Positions 43,474 through 52,321 of a DNA stretch of 64,000 bases are shown in pieces. The notes beneath the pieces were generated by a model that saw nothing but the letters and a program-made list of their open reading frames with translations, was not told the DNA's origin and did no database searches. The stretch's first letter is position 1; each line of letters opens with the position of its first letter. Origin of the DNA: JAAYYM01 sp964483155. GTDB lineage: Bacteria; Bacillota; Clostridia; Lachnospirales; Lachnospiraceae. A program made the position numbers and the translations under genes. Where the stretch lies: assembly GCA_964483155.1 (NCBI GenBank), contig CAZAAC010000005.1, positions 22,572 to 86,571 on the forward strand. Direction: 5' to 3'.

Positions 43474-44314
43474 TTTCTACCCTCTGTTTGAATAGAATAA
43501 CATCATCGCCAAACTCTTCTTTATTATATTGCATAGTTGCCACTTTAACATCTACCTTGATTGCCTCTTCCGTAATTCCCGCAAATGACTCTCTGCTACT
43601 TACAGCTGCCTTGATTCTACTTGCTACAAACTGTGTACCTTTTTTATCACAGGTCAGAAGAACTGCAATAGAACCATTATTATCAATCGAATAAATTCTA
43701 TCTTCGACCCTTACTGCATCAGTAACCAAAACCGATAGCTTCTGAATTAATGTCTCATAATGTGATCTTGATAATATCTTTTTTAATTCCGGCTCATATC
43801 TTAACTTGACAATCATCAAGGACAGTGGCAAATGATTTCTATCTGTATATGCGGTTTGCTTTTTCATATCGTTATACAAACTTCTAAGATTATACAAACC
43901 TGTCAATGCATTGACCATAACAAGTTCTTCAACCTGCTCTTTTAAAATATCATTTTCCGTCTCCGTACGATGACTTCCACTTACAAACATAATCATTGAA
44001 GCAACGGCTGCAATTGGTAATATAATCCATACGTAGCAGATCCATTCAATACTCACACCATAAGCATATAGTACAAATAACTTATATGCTGAATATGCTA
44101 ATATCTGAAATCCCGCTACAATAATTGCAATTCCATTCATTTTAAAGGCAGCAAAGAGAATTGCTACAAAAAGTGCCAACATCATAATGGTACTTTCCAT
44201 CAACATTCCTTTGTCTGCATTTACAACAGCAAGTGCACTTGCCAATATCGTGCCCAACAATAAAAATATACCGACATCTTGAAACAAGTATCCTGTAGCC
44301 CGCTTTTCAACCAT
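43451..44314 (-). CDS. Membrane protein with degenerate GGDEF domain (YdaK-like c-di-GMP receptor candidate)
   Basis: 287 residues. Four to five helices in 1-112, a short coiled linker (118-133), then a GGDEF-fold domain that begins NALTGLYNLRSLYND (135-149). The active-site GGDEF is replaced by NNGSI (212-216), so cyclase activity is not expected. An RxxD motif (RVED, 202-205) sits just upstream at about the inhibitory I-site, which can still bind c-di-GMP. This matches YdaK, the degenerate GGDEF protein of the ydaJKLMN exopolysaccharide operon. GAGG ribosome-binding site. First gene of the K-L-M-N core; 22 bp after the 513-aa membrane protein. Confidence 0.82.
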   Translation of the reverse strand: MVEKRATGYLFQDVGIFLLLGTILASALAVVNADKGMLMESTIMMLALFVAILFAAFKMNGIAIIVAGFQILAYSAYKLFVLYAYGVSIEWICYVWIILPIAAVASMIMFVSGSHRTETENDILKEQVEELVMVNALTGLYNLRSLYNDMKKQTAYTDRNHLPLSLMIVKLRYEPELKKILSRSHYETLIQKLSVLVTDAVRVEDRIYSIDNNGSIAVLLTCDKKGTQFVASRIKAAVSSRESFAGITEEAIKVDVKVATMQYNKEEFGDDVILFKQRVENELQYDV

Positions 44315-44335
44315 AGCTATTACCTCATCTCTCTT

Positions 44336-45877
44336 TTATAAAATATTAAGTTTATGTAGTACTTCTGCTAAAACAAAATAAGATATTATATCAATACCCA
44401 TACCCATTAAGAAACAGTGTTGTGTTAATTCGGCGTCACCGCTGTTCACAATAGCAATAATAGCTTGTGATAAACATACAAATAAAACAACTATCAAGGT
44501 GTCCAGAATAACCGTACTTCTCCTATTCTTCTCCGGTCTCAGATTATAGGACTTTCCATATAACAAAATAATTCCAACAACAAGAAGAATTAAATACCCC
44601 ACAGTTTTCGGGGCAGATTGACTCTTAAATGTACTCCAGCCAGACCAAAACAAACTCTTTGCTTTTTCTGGTAAACCAACACTAATTTCATAATTACCAC
44701 AATAGCTTCTCCTAATTGAAAAAGAGGCTTTGACAGCAACATCGAGCATAGCTAGCATTTTCCCTGGGTGTCTGACATAATAAACTGCAATATCCTGAAT
44801 AGTATATTTTTGATAAAAGCCATCTTCTAAAACATCTACATTCTCAGCCTGTACGAACGGAAGAAAATCATAGGAAGATGCATCCGTTAGCATCTCATAG
44901 GAAGATTCAATACCAAATTCTTCAAGCGTATCTGCAGGGTTGCTTGACTGAAAGAGTACGCCTCTTGTCATAGCATGGAATTTACTTCTTTCGTCAAAAT
45001 CACTCTCCAGTTTCAGCATACAAAGTAAAGAGGCAAATGTCAAAAAAGTGGACATTATAATGCATAATGCAACCCATAACCAATGCCTTCTGATAAACAT
45101 TAGCTTTAATATGTATACCGCTACTATAATGCCAATCACTGCACTTTGCTGCCTAGATGATATTAAAACCAAACCTGAAAACATTAGTAAGCAAAGTAAT
45201 GCCACATCCTTACCCGCCGTGTTTTGTTCCTGAAACGCCAGCCCCGCACCTATACAATACAAAAATATTACAAACCACAATGCCTCTGGATAAAATGAGT
45301 TAAAATATGTGATATACGAGACATCAGCAAAAATAAAAACTCCAAAGGCACCAATTACAACCCCCTCGGAGAATTTTTTTACTCTCGCACATGCCTGTCT
45401 GACTAATAACCATAAAGCAGGGGCATACAATATTCCATATATCAGACCTAGAAAACGTATATCAAAATATTTATCACGCGTTATTAAATTATCTAATGCA
45501 ACTGCTACCCGAATGATCAAAATGTGACTCGACAAATTTCCGCTAGCTTTTTGATAATCTGTCAGCACATTAGAATATACTCTTACAAAATAATTGTTGT
45601 AAATTTCATCTACATCACTCTGTAAATAACTGACTCCTGCACCATTCATTATCTTAGATATAGAACCATCATCTGCTACACCAAGATAATTCGGCACAAA
45701 TAGCATGAGAATTAGCAGTACTAGGGAAAAACACATTACCACTAATGCAATTACACCCGGAGAATACCTGCTTTCCATTTTCTTGTTCAGTTTTTCTCGC
45801 AGTTCACAAAATCGCTTATGTATCTTAATTAAGAAATTAAGACCACCTACAACTCTAGATTCCTCTTGCTGACTCAT
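44336..45877 (-). CDS. Polytopic membrane protein, single-unit relative of the 1044-aa protein
   Basis: 513 residues with about ten membrane helices. Landmarks shared with each half of the 1044-aa protein: an acidic loop after helix 1 (GVADDGSISKIMNG, 66-79), FNSFYPEALWF (192-202), a GVLFQSSNPADTLEEFG loop (about 315), and YYVRHPGKML (about 365). The layout is GT-C-like and the family is not recognised. It lies 2 bp downstream of the GtrB-like GT2, so the two are probably a lipid-linked-sugar synthase and its transferase. GAGGAGTAGTA ribosome-binding site. Confidence 0.78.
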   Translation of the reverse strand: MSQQEESRVVGGLNFLIKIHKRFCELREKLNKKMESRYSPGVIALVVMCFSLVLLILMLFVPNYLGVADDGSISKIMNGAGVSYLQSDVDEIYNNYFVRVYSNVLTDYQKASGNLSSHILIIRVAVALDNLITRDKYFDIRFLGLIYGILYAPALWLLVRQACARVKKFSEGVVIGAFGVFIFADVSYITYFNSFYPEALWFVIFLYCIGAGLAFQEQNTAGKDVALLCLLMFSGLVLISSRQQSAVIGIIVAVYILKLMFIRRHWLWVALCIIMSTFLTFASLLCMLKLESDFDERSKFHAMTRGVLFQSSNPADTLEEFGIESSYEMLTDASSYDFLPFVQAENVDVLEDGFYQKYTIQDIAVYYVRHPGKMLAMLDVAVKASFSIRRSYCGNYEISVGLPEKAKSLFWSGWSTFKSQSAPKTVGYLILLVVGIILLYGKSYNLRPEKNRRSTVILDTLIVVLFVCLSQAIIAIVNSGDAELTQHCFLMGMGIDIISYFVLAEVLHKLNIL

Positions 45878-45879
45878 TA

Positions 45880-46830
45880 CTACTCCTCATGTTTCAAAAA
45901 TGTTTCAATGTTATACCTTGGTCTTTCTTTTACCTCAATGTAAATCTTTCCAATATATTGTCCTATTAAACCTAGAGAAAATAGTACAATGCCACCAATA
46001 AACCATAACGATAGCATAATAGATGTCCATCCCCCTACCACATTACCAGATGTATAAGAGATTAAAGCATATACAGCCGCTAAAATACTTAGCACTATCA
46101 TAATCAATCCGATTCCCAATATAAATAGCATTGGCTTAATACTGAAAGATGTGATTCCGTCAAATGCAAAACTCACCATTTTCCGCAACGGATATTTTGA
46201 CTCTCCTGCAAAACGCTCTTTTCTCTCATAATATACACATGTCGTCTCATATCCAATTAGTGGAATAATTCCTCTGAGAAACAGATTTCTCTCTTTATAC
46301 TTTGCAAGCTGCTCAATTGCTCGTTTACTCATCAATCGATAGTCTGCATGGTTATATACGCTTTTAATACCCATAAAACGCATAACCTTATAAAAACCTT
46401 CTGCTGTTACTCGCTTAAAAATGGTATCCTTCTTTCGTGCGCTACGCACGCCATATACAATATCATGTCCACTCGCATACTGATTTACCATTTCCTCAAT
46501 CACACTAACATCATCCTGCAAATCTGCATCAATAGAAATGCATATATCTGCCAAATCCTTTGCTGCCAATAATCCCGCAACTAAAGCATTTTGATGTCCT
46601 ACATTCTCTGCAAGCTTTATCCCATATACATATGGGTTCTCATGATATGCCTGTTCAATTAATCTCCAAGTATCATCCTTACTGCCATCACTTACTGGAA
46701 GAATGAAACTATCCTTCGTAATCTTGTCCTTCCTAATCATTGTCTGAATTATTTCAGATAACTGCTTTATTGTTTCTTTAATTACTGGTTCCTCATTATA
46801 ACAAGGTACGACGATTGCCAATCGATACAT
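45880..46830 (-). CDS. Polyprenyl-phosphate glycosyltransferase (GtrB-like)
   Basis: 316 residues. GT2 motifs are VVPCYNEEPVI, VSDGSKDDTW and SIDADLQDDVSVIEEM. Two C-terminal helices (about 232-258 and 268-292) are as in GtrB/YfdH-like enzymes that load undecaprenyl phosphate. TAGGAGGAAGA ribosome-binding site. First gene of the polysaccharide operon after the promoter at 46862-46890, translated tightly with the 513-aa membrane protein. Related to, but distinct from, the GT2 at 29440, suggesting two different lipid-linked sugars. Confidence 0.88.
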   Translation of the reverse strand: MYRLAIVVPCYNEEPVIKETIKQLSEIIQTMIRKDKITKDSFILPVSDGSKDDTWRLIEQAYHENPYVYGIKLAENVGHQNALVAGLLAAKDLADICISIDADLQDDVSVIEEMVNQYASGHDIVYGVRSARKKDTIFKRVTAEGFYKVMRFMGIKSVYNHADYRLMSKRAIEQLAKYKERNLFLRGIIPLIGYETTCVYYERKERFAGESKYPLRKMVSFAFDGITSFSIKPMLFILGIGLIMIVLSILAAVYALISYTSGNVVGGWTSIMLSLWFIGGIVLFSLGLIGQYIGKIYIEVKERPRYNIETFLKHEE

Positions 46831-46861
46831 TCTTCCTCCTAAAGATTTTTGATATCGTAAC

Positions 46862-46890
46862 TATATACGAATCATATTCTATTTTGTCAC
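46862..46890 (-). promoter_or_regulatory. Candidate promoter of the polysaccharide operon
   Basis: GTGACA (46885-46890), 17-bp spacer, TATATA (46862-46867) on the minus strand, about 30 bp before the GT2 start and just after the DUF6273 gene. An A/T-rich tract lies upstream. Confidence 0.5.
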
Positions 46891-46937
46891 ATTTGACTTT
46901 TAAAATTATAGATGCTATCTCAAACCATCCAGCAAGC

Positions 46938-48815
46938 TTATCCTTCTTGCTTTTTCTTCTGCCCTTTTTTCGGTATCATTATTATCAAAAGTATCACTAG
47001 CATAGATAGTACACTACCACCTATTCCCATCAGCAGATATGTTCTTTTTTGATCTTCACTTTGGTTTTCTTTATAATAGACAACTATTTCCTCTGATCTA
47101 TTTTCTCCATAAATATCAGTTGCCGCCGGAATGTATTTTGCATAAAATGTTTTTGTTCCATACTCTTCTAATTGTGGCCCCGCTATTTCATATATGGCAA
47201 ATCCATAATCAACAGGTGCACCTTCTTTATTTAGAAGTTCCCCGTTCATATAGAATTCCATCAAGCCTCCTGCTGCTGCCTCTTCACCCTCTTGCATTTC
47301 AATACGTGCAATCAAATGAAAATCCTGTCCAGCATATATTCTGTTGCCTCCCTGTGCATTACATGTTAGTATAACGGGCATTATCTTCCCTGTTATAGGA
47401 AATTTCTTTGTTGTATTACAAATTTTATCATAGTTTAATTCATTACTAGATACAGTAATTTCGGCAAGCCCTGCATCAATATTATTATTGTATGAAACTT
47501 CATATTCTAAGGGATCCACAAGACGTCCCTTATTGTCAGTCACAATAACTGCTGGTCTTATTTCTTCTCCCGAATATGTTTGTGGTTCTACTTCCTGTAT
47601 GGTAAAACCACCTGTATATTTTGGAACGGTTATTTTTATGATTTGAAAGTCACTACCATAGTCCTGTTCTTCGTTCGCTTGACACTCTTCCATAAACAAT
47701 TTTAACTGATACTCACCCGCGCTTATATCTGTTGGAATACGCACTGAGAACACTCCCGTCTCCGCACGCCCTTGTTGTAGCTTCCCATAGTATGCAATAT
47801 TCTCTCCACCATCTTCTGTATTATAAGTAATAATGGATGAAATATAATTGTGATATCCCGTTGAAGCTTTGCCATAAGAAAATGTAATCACCTGTCCCTG
47901 CTCAACTTCCATCTCTTCTGGCGCGTCAACCTGTAGTGTCTGAGTATCTCCTCTGAGCGTCAATTTGTAACTATTTTCAATATTACGATCTACAATTGCC
48001 ATATCACCATCAGGAACATATAAAGCCTTTCCCTTTTCAACCGCTGAGACAAAAAGTACATTGGATAAGTCTATTCGTATTACTGGTCGAACTGCATAAT
48101 TTGTCTGGTTCACCTGCATGCCAACATAATCCACATCACTACCACATAACGAAATCTTGTCTGTTTTTTCCGTTAATGGTCTAGTCCACCATAAACTATA
48201 ACCGTTATAGTCTATTGCTCCTAGTTTGCGAGTATACTCTGTATTAATAGAAATTCGACTCTCTCCCGTTGTATATTGATTAATATCTTCAATTGAAAGG
48301 AGCGAAATATAATCACCTAGAGCATCCTTTTGTAAATAAGCCTGCTCCTTTTTATCAAAAGCATTGTGCAAAAAACTGTCTTTCCACGGATTGTCTTCAT
48401 ATCCATTCAACCATGCACGTAACGAACAATCTACCCATGAAACAGCTTCATTCTCAATATGGAATGGCTTCATCTCAAGTGCCTTATCCGATACTAAAAT
48501 CAAGGAATTGTCTTCCCTATTAATCACGCGCCACAATATTGGTTCTTCTTTCGTCAACACATCATTATCCTGTTCATAGCTCCCAAAGTATATATATGTG
48601 TTATCCCAATTATAATTCTGATCCAAATCAGAATTAAGAGCATTCTCCGACACCTGATTACCATTTGTATTCGTTGAAAAATCCATCATATAACAAGGAA
48701 TATCTTTCTCCTCAGTTGCTTTTACATCTTCTGAGACTGTTTTTGCATGGATTGTAACTGCAAAACACTGTACTGTTAAAACTATCGAAATTAGAACTTT
48801 CAAAACTGTATTCAT
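46938..48815 (-). CDS. DUF6273-domain surface protein with C-terminal membrane anchor
   Basis: 625 residues: signal peptide (about 1-24), a DUF6273-like domain (about 70-250) with the pattern EPILWRVINREDNSLILVS and VDCSLRAWLNG, two to three Ig-like beta modules (about 290-590; EYEVSYNNNIDAGLAEITV and the like), then one helix (about 598-618) and a basic KKGQKKKQEG tail. An extracellular, membrane-tethered protein; DUF6273 is of unknown function and frequent in Lachnospiraceae surface proteins. Located between oadG (63 bp upstream) and the polysaccharide operon. It may belong to either unit. Function unknown. Confidence 0.78.
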   Translation of the reverse strand: MNTVLKVLISIVLTVQCFAVTIHAKTVSEDVKATEEKDIPCYMMDFSTNTNGNQVSENALNSDLDQNYNWDNTYIYFGSYEQDNDVLTKEEPILWRVINREDNSLILVSDKALEMKPFHIENEAVSWVDCSLRAWLNGYEDNPWKDSFLHNAFDKKEQAYLQKDALGDYISLLSIEDINQYTTGESRISINTEYTRKLGAIDYNGYSLWWTRPLTEKTDKISLCGSDVDYVGMQVNQTNYAVRPVIRIDLSNVLFVSAVEKGKALYVPDGDMAIVDRNIENSYKLTLRGDTQTLQVDAPEEMEVEQGQVITFSYGKASTGYHNYISSIITYNTEDGGENIAYYGKLQQGRAETGVFSVRIPTDISAGEYQLKLFMEECQANEEQDYGSDFQIIKITVPKYTGGFTIQEVEPQTYSGEEIRPAVIVTDNKGRLVDPLEYEVSYNNNIDAGLAEITVSSNELNYDKICNTTKKFPITGKIMPVILTCNAQGGNRIYAGQDFHLIARIEMQEGEEAAAGGLMEFYMNGELLNKEGAPVDYGFAIYEIAGPQLEEYGTKTFYAKYIPAATDIYGENRSEEIVVYYKENQSEDQKRTYLLMGIGGSVLSMLVILLIIMIPKKGQKKKQEG

Positions 48816-48878
48816 CTATTGTCGTTCCTCTCGAAATGGTTAACCTAATAAAACTCGGCACAATATTCCTTTTAAAAA

Positions 48879-49037
48879 CTATTTATTATCTGCGATATCA
48901 TTTTCTTTATCATTTTTTTCTTTTGTTATCTTTGAAAGAAATATAACAGACAACATAATAACAACTATTACTACAAAAATCCCAAGCATTCCCTTCCACA
49001 TCATATCCAAAGCAATCATAGTATTTCCCATATTCAT
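48879..49037 (-). CDS. OadG-like small membrane subunit of a Na+-pumping decarboxylase
   Basis: A 52-residue frame (MNMGNTMIALDMMWKGMLGIF...). One membrane helix (about 18-36) follows an amphipathic start, then a charged tail KITKEKNDKENDIADNK. This is the form of the gamma/OadG subunit that assembles sodium-pump decarboxylases. AGGAGG lies 9 bp before the ATG, and the gene sits 84 bp downstream of the beta subunit. Without the ribosome-binding site and neighbour it would be hard to call. Confidence 0.75.
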   Translation of the reverse strand: MNMGNTMIALDMMWKGMLGIFVVIVVIMLSVIFLSKITKEKNDKENDIADNK

Positions 49038-49121
49038 ATCCTATTTCCTCCTAGGTTAGTCACGCATTAACGTCTGCCTAACATTTAAAGTATTTTTGAA
49101 ATAATTATCTGTAAAATCAGC

Positions 49122-50258
49122 CTACATGTAATTTGCAACCAATCCCATTAACATACCTCCCGCTACTACTGACGCTATCTGTCCGGCTACATTTGCGCCT
49201 GCCGCATGCATAATCAATATATTAGTAGGGTCTTCTACTAATGCCATCTTTTGTACCACACGGGAAGACATCGGAAATGCCGAAATACCAGCTGCACCAA
49301 TCATAGGATTGATTTTTTCTTTTCTGAATAAATTAATCAGTTTTGCAAATAATACACCACCAATTGTATCAAACACAAAGGCTAGTAATCCTATTCCCAT
49401 AATCATAATAGTATTAATGTTAACAAAAGCTTCCGCATTCATACTAAATGCAATCGTAATTCCTAGCAATAATGTAATCAGATTTGCAAGTACATTTTGC
49501 GCAGAATCAGATAATGAAGTGAGCACACCACATTCTCTTATTAAGTTTCCAAACATTAGGAATCCTACTAATGCTACAGAAGCTGGTGCTACAAAACCAG
49601 CTACAAAAGTAACCGCTATTGGGAAAATAATTCTTGTCGTCTTTGAAACACTTCTTGGATTATAAGGCATTTTTATCTGCCTTTCTTTTTTTGTGGTTAC
49701 TAATCTAATCGCAAAAGGTTGTATGATTGGCACCAATGCCATATAAGAATAGGCAGCGACCGCTATCGCTCCCACATATTTTGATCTTAGCATCTGCGAT
49801 ACAAGTATAGAAGTCGGCCCATCCGCTGCCCCAATAATACCTATGGATGCTGCATCTTTAATATCAAATCCAACTAATGTTGCAAATACAACTGCCGCAA
49901 AAATACCGAACTGTGCTGCTGCACCAAATAGAAACAAAATCGGTTGCGCTAATAAAGGACCGAAATCAATCATCGCTCCAATTCCTATAAAGAGAAGTAT
50001 TGGCAATGCTTCGGAAGATTCAATTCCTACCTGAAATAACCATTCAATAATACCATTTGTTTCTCCAATACCTGCAAGCGTTTGGTTAAGCACACCTGAG
50101 TTTGGCAGATTTACCAATATTGCTCCAAATCCTATCGGCAAAAGCAGAGTTGGCTCATACTCCTTCTTGATTGCCAGCCAAATTAGTACTATTCCCACTA
50201 CATACATTACACATTGCTGCCAAGTAATTATTGCTATGTTTGCAAATAAAAAATCCAT
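49122..50258 (-). CDS. oadB: Sodium ion-translocating decarboxylase beta subunit (OadB/GcdB)
   Basis: 378-residue membrane protein that couples decarboxylation of a carboxy-biotin intermediate to Na+ export. About nine helices plus re-entrant loops. Characteristic stretches are IGIIGAADGPTSILVSQML (about 138-156), with the Asp needed for Na+ translocation, ISAFPMSSRVVQKMA and MHAAGANVAGQIASVVAGG. Alpha (carboxyltransferase) and biotin-carrier subunits are not in the window and must be elsewhere, so the substrate (oxaloacetate, methylmalonyl-CoA, glutaconyl-CoA, malonate) cannot be told. Followed by oadG. Confidence 0.92.
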   Translation of the reverse strand: MDFLFANIAIITWQQCVMYVVGIVLIWLAIKKEYEPTLLLPIGFGAILVNLPNSGVLNQTLAGIGETNGIIEWLFQVGIESSEALPILLFIGIGAMIDFGPLLAQPILFLFGAAAQFGIFAAVVFATLVGFDIKDAASIGIIGAADGPTSILVSQMLRSKYVGAIAVAAYSYMALVPIIQPFAIRLVTTKKERQIKMPYNPRSVSKTTRIIFPIAVTFVAGFVAPASVALVGFLMFGNLIRECGVLTSLSDSAQNVLANLITLLLGITIAFSMNAEAFVNINTIMIMGIGLLAFVFDTIGGVLFAKLINLFRKEKINPMIGAAGISAFPMSSRVVQKMALVEDPTNILIMHAAGANVAGQIASVVAGGMLMGLVANYM

Positions 50259-50688
50259 GCCCGTTCCTCCTGCTGTTTAATTGATTAAGGATATAATCTG
50301 CTTCGCTTACAATCTCACATTGATGACTTAAAAATAGACCATTGCTTTCCGCTTGAAAAGCTTAGGTCTCGCCATTGAAATTAAACAAAAAGCACACCAT
50401 GATAATCCATTATAAATAAGTATGCCTATTAATTTACTTGCATGATTCAATTTCAAGAATCCACACTGACTACTCCCTTTTATTTACTCAGAATAAACAT
50501 ACCATTGTGGCTAAAAAATGTCAATCTGAATGTGTTTTAAGTTTATTTTAAGTTTTAATATCTTATTCTTTACGAACTATCATGAATTTATTATAATAAT
50601 ACTTAAATTGATCAAAATGCAACTGTATTGTTCTTGCTTCTTTACCTGCTTTTTTGATTATAAAACAAAATACGGAGGAATAAATACT
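50259..50688. other. 430-bp intergenic region with divergent promoters
   Basis: Separates oadB (-) from the cyclophilin gene (+). I see no coding frame with a ribosome-binding site and no riboswitch-like structure. On the plus strand it holds the promoter at 50569-50597 and, upstream of that, two TTTTAAGTTT direct repeats 11 bp apart (50535-50555), a spacing typical of OmpR/PhoB-family sites. On the minus strand a TATAAT (50409-50414) without a good -35 may serve oadB. Confidence 0.5.
50569..50597 (+). promoter_or_regulatory. Promoter of the cyclophilin gene
   Basis: TTTACG (50569-50574), 17-bp spacer, TATAAT (50592-50597). The start codon is about 92 bp downstream. Confidence 0.6.
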
Positions 50689-51210
50689 ATGACACAAAAC
50701 CCTATTGTTACTATTGTAATGGAAAATGGAGACACAATGAAGGCGGAGCTATATCCAAGTATCGCGCCAAATACTGTTAACAACTTTATCAGTCTTGTAT
50801 CGAAAGGTTATTATGATGGTCTTATTTTTCATAGAGTTATTAAAGGCTTTATGATTCAAGGCGGATGCCCATCAGGAACAGGTTATGATGGACCTGGCTA
50901 CAATATTCCAGGTGAGTTTTCACAGAATAATTTTAAAAATGACTTGAAGCATGAACCAGGCGTTCTTTCTATGGCAAGAAGTGCACATCCAGACTCAGCT
51001 GGATCTCAATTTTTTCTAATGCATAAAACTTCTCCACATCTTGATAACGCATATGCTGGTTTTGGAAAACTAACAGAAGGTCTCGATATTTTAGATAGAA
51101 TTGCGTCTACGCAGGTTGACTATTCTGACAGACCTATTGTTGAGCAGAAAATTAAGTCCATGTCGATCGAAACCTTTGGTGTTACGTATCCTGAACCCCA
51201 AGTATCTTAA
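50689..51210 (+). CDS. ppiB: Peptidyl-prolyl cis-trans isomerase, cyclophilin type
   Basis: 173-residue cytoplasmic cyclophilin that speeds proline isomerisation in folding. Motifs: FHRVIKGFMIQGGCPSGTG (catalytic Arg in FHRVI, about residue 43), PGVLSMARSAHPDSAGSQFFLM and LDNAYAGFGKLTEGLD (in parts). The open frame extends about 53 residues upstream, but that part is low-complexity and non-homologous. The ATG at 50689 has ACGGAGGAATAAATACT upstream and gives the normal family length. Single-gene unit. Confidence 0.95.
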   Translation: MTQNPIVTIVMENGDTMKAELYPSIAPNTVNNFISLVSKGYYDGLIFHRVIKGFMIQGGCPSGTGYDGPGYNIPGEFSQNNFKNDLKHEPGVLSMARSAHPDSAGSQFFLMHKTSPHLDNAYAGFGKLTEGLDILDRIASTQVDYSDRPIVEQKIKSMSIETFGVTYPEPQVS

Positions 51211-51364
51211 GTTTGGTGTTCATGGTTTGTTCATATTTAATTAAAGAAACTTTCATTTACATAACATTATTTATCCATTTCTCTATAATATACTAAGAAT
51301 ATAGAAATACAAAGAGCCATTATCGATAGTAACATTACTATTTTTAAATACTTTTTCATAATAA

Positions 51365-51392
51365 ATGCCAAGTGAATTAATTCACTTGGCAT
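51365..51392. terminator. Terminator hairpin
   Basis: Perfect palindrome of 14-bp arms, ATGCCAAGTGAATT / AATTCACTTGGCAT, with T-rich DNA on both flanks. It lies between the convergent cyclophilin gene (+) and the lipid kinase gene (-) and probably serves both. Confidence 0.8.
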
Positions 51393-51415
51393 CCTCCCTT
51401 TTATTAGGAATATTT

Positions 51416-52321
51416 TTACTCATTTTTCTTGAGAGGTACAATAATCTCTAAAGCCTCTTTATGATTATTAATCAATACTTCTTTCTGTTCTCCACCAAAT
51501 TCTCCATCTAATGTCCATGGTATTTTTCCCTCTGAGGTGATTTTTAACTGATCTGTTTTAAAGCTATACATATACCTTTCATCTGTCTCTTTTGCTATTA
51601 GTGATGCCATAATTCCCTGTATTTCTAATGGATTTTTGGGTCTCTTGATTAACGTTACTTCAAACAATCCATCATTCAATTTTACGTTTTTCCCGGTAAT
51701 ACTCTTGAAACCACCTACAGAATAGGAATTCGTAATCATGCCAAATAGAAACTCCTCTTCAATTACTTTAGAACCATACTCTACTCGGAGTCTGTATGAA
51801 TTATTGACAATTGTTAGCCTCTTCATTCCCTCCATAATATATGCTAAATATCCTAACCTGTTTTTGGCTTCTTGCTTGGTTTCATAAGATACATCTGTGA
51901 ATACTCCGAATGCGGCAATATAAATAAATATATTATCGTTAAATGAACCCACATCACAAGCAAATCGCTTATCTTTCATAACAATTTCCGCCGCTCTCGA
52001 CATTATTCTCGGAATTTTTAGACTTTTAGCAAAATCATTTGTACTTCCCGCTGGAATATAGCCTATAGGTATTCTTTCTTCACTATCCATCATGCCGGTC
52101 ACAACCTCATCCAGTGTGCCGTCTCCTCCACAACACACCAATACATCATACTCTTTTCTACGCTCTCGCGTTGTCACAGTTGCATCCCCTATATACTGTG
52201 TTGAGTGTATCGTTACCTCATAACCACCTTTAATAAATATATCAATCACTTTTATTAAATGGTTTTTAATTTGTCCTTTTCCTGCATGTGGATTATAAAT
52301 AAACAACATCTTTTTATACAT
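51416..52321 (-). CDS. Diacylglycerol kinase-family lipid kinase (YegS/DgkB type)
   Basis: 301 residues. The N-terminal FIYNPHAGKGQIK and the nucleotide-binding VCCGGDGTLDEVV (about 62-74), with GYIPAGSTNDFAKSL, are the DAGK catalytic signatures; C-terminal DGEFGGE (about 272) fits the YegS/BmrU/DgkB family. It phosphorylates diacylglycerol or a related lipid at the inner membrane face. It overlaps the last 8 bp of the ABC-2 permease gene, so it is co-translated with the exporter. GGAGGTGTATTGAAGA gives a strong ribosome-binding site. Confidence 0.9.
   Translation of the reverse strand: MYKKMLFIYNPHAGKGQIKNHLIKVIDIFIKGGYEVTIHSTQYIGDATVTTRERRKEYDVLVCCGGDGTLDEVVTGMMDSEERIPIGYIPAGSTNDFAKSLKIPRIMSRAAEIVMKDKRFACDVGSFNDNIFIYIAAFGVFTDVSYETKQEAKNRLGYLAYIMEGMKRLTIVNNSYRLRVEYGSKVIEEEFLFGMITNSYSVGGFKSITGKNVKLNDGLFEVTLIKRPKNPLEIQGIMASLIAKETDERYMYSFKTDQLKITSEGKIPWTLDGEFGGEQKEVLINNHKEALEIIVPLKKNE

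Noticed and set aside
50530..50688. N-terminal extension of the cyclophilin
   Set aside because: The extra 53 residues are low-complexity, overlap the promoter and have no ribosome-binding site; the ATG at 50689 has a clear one.
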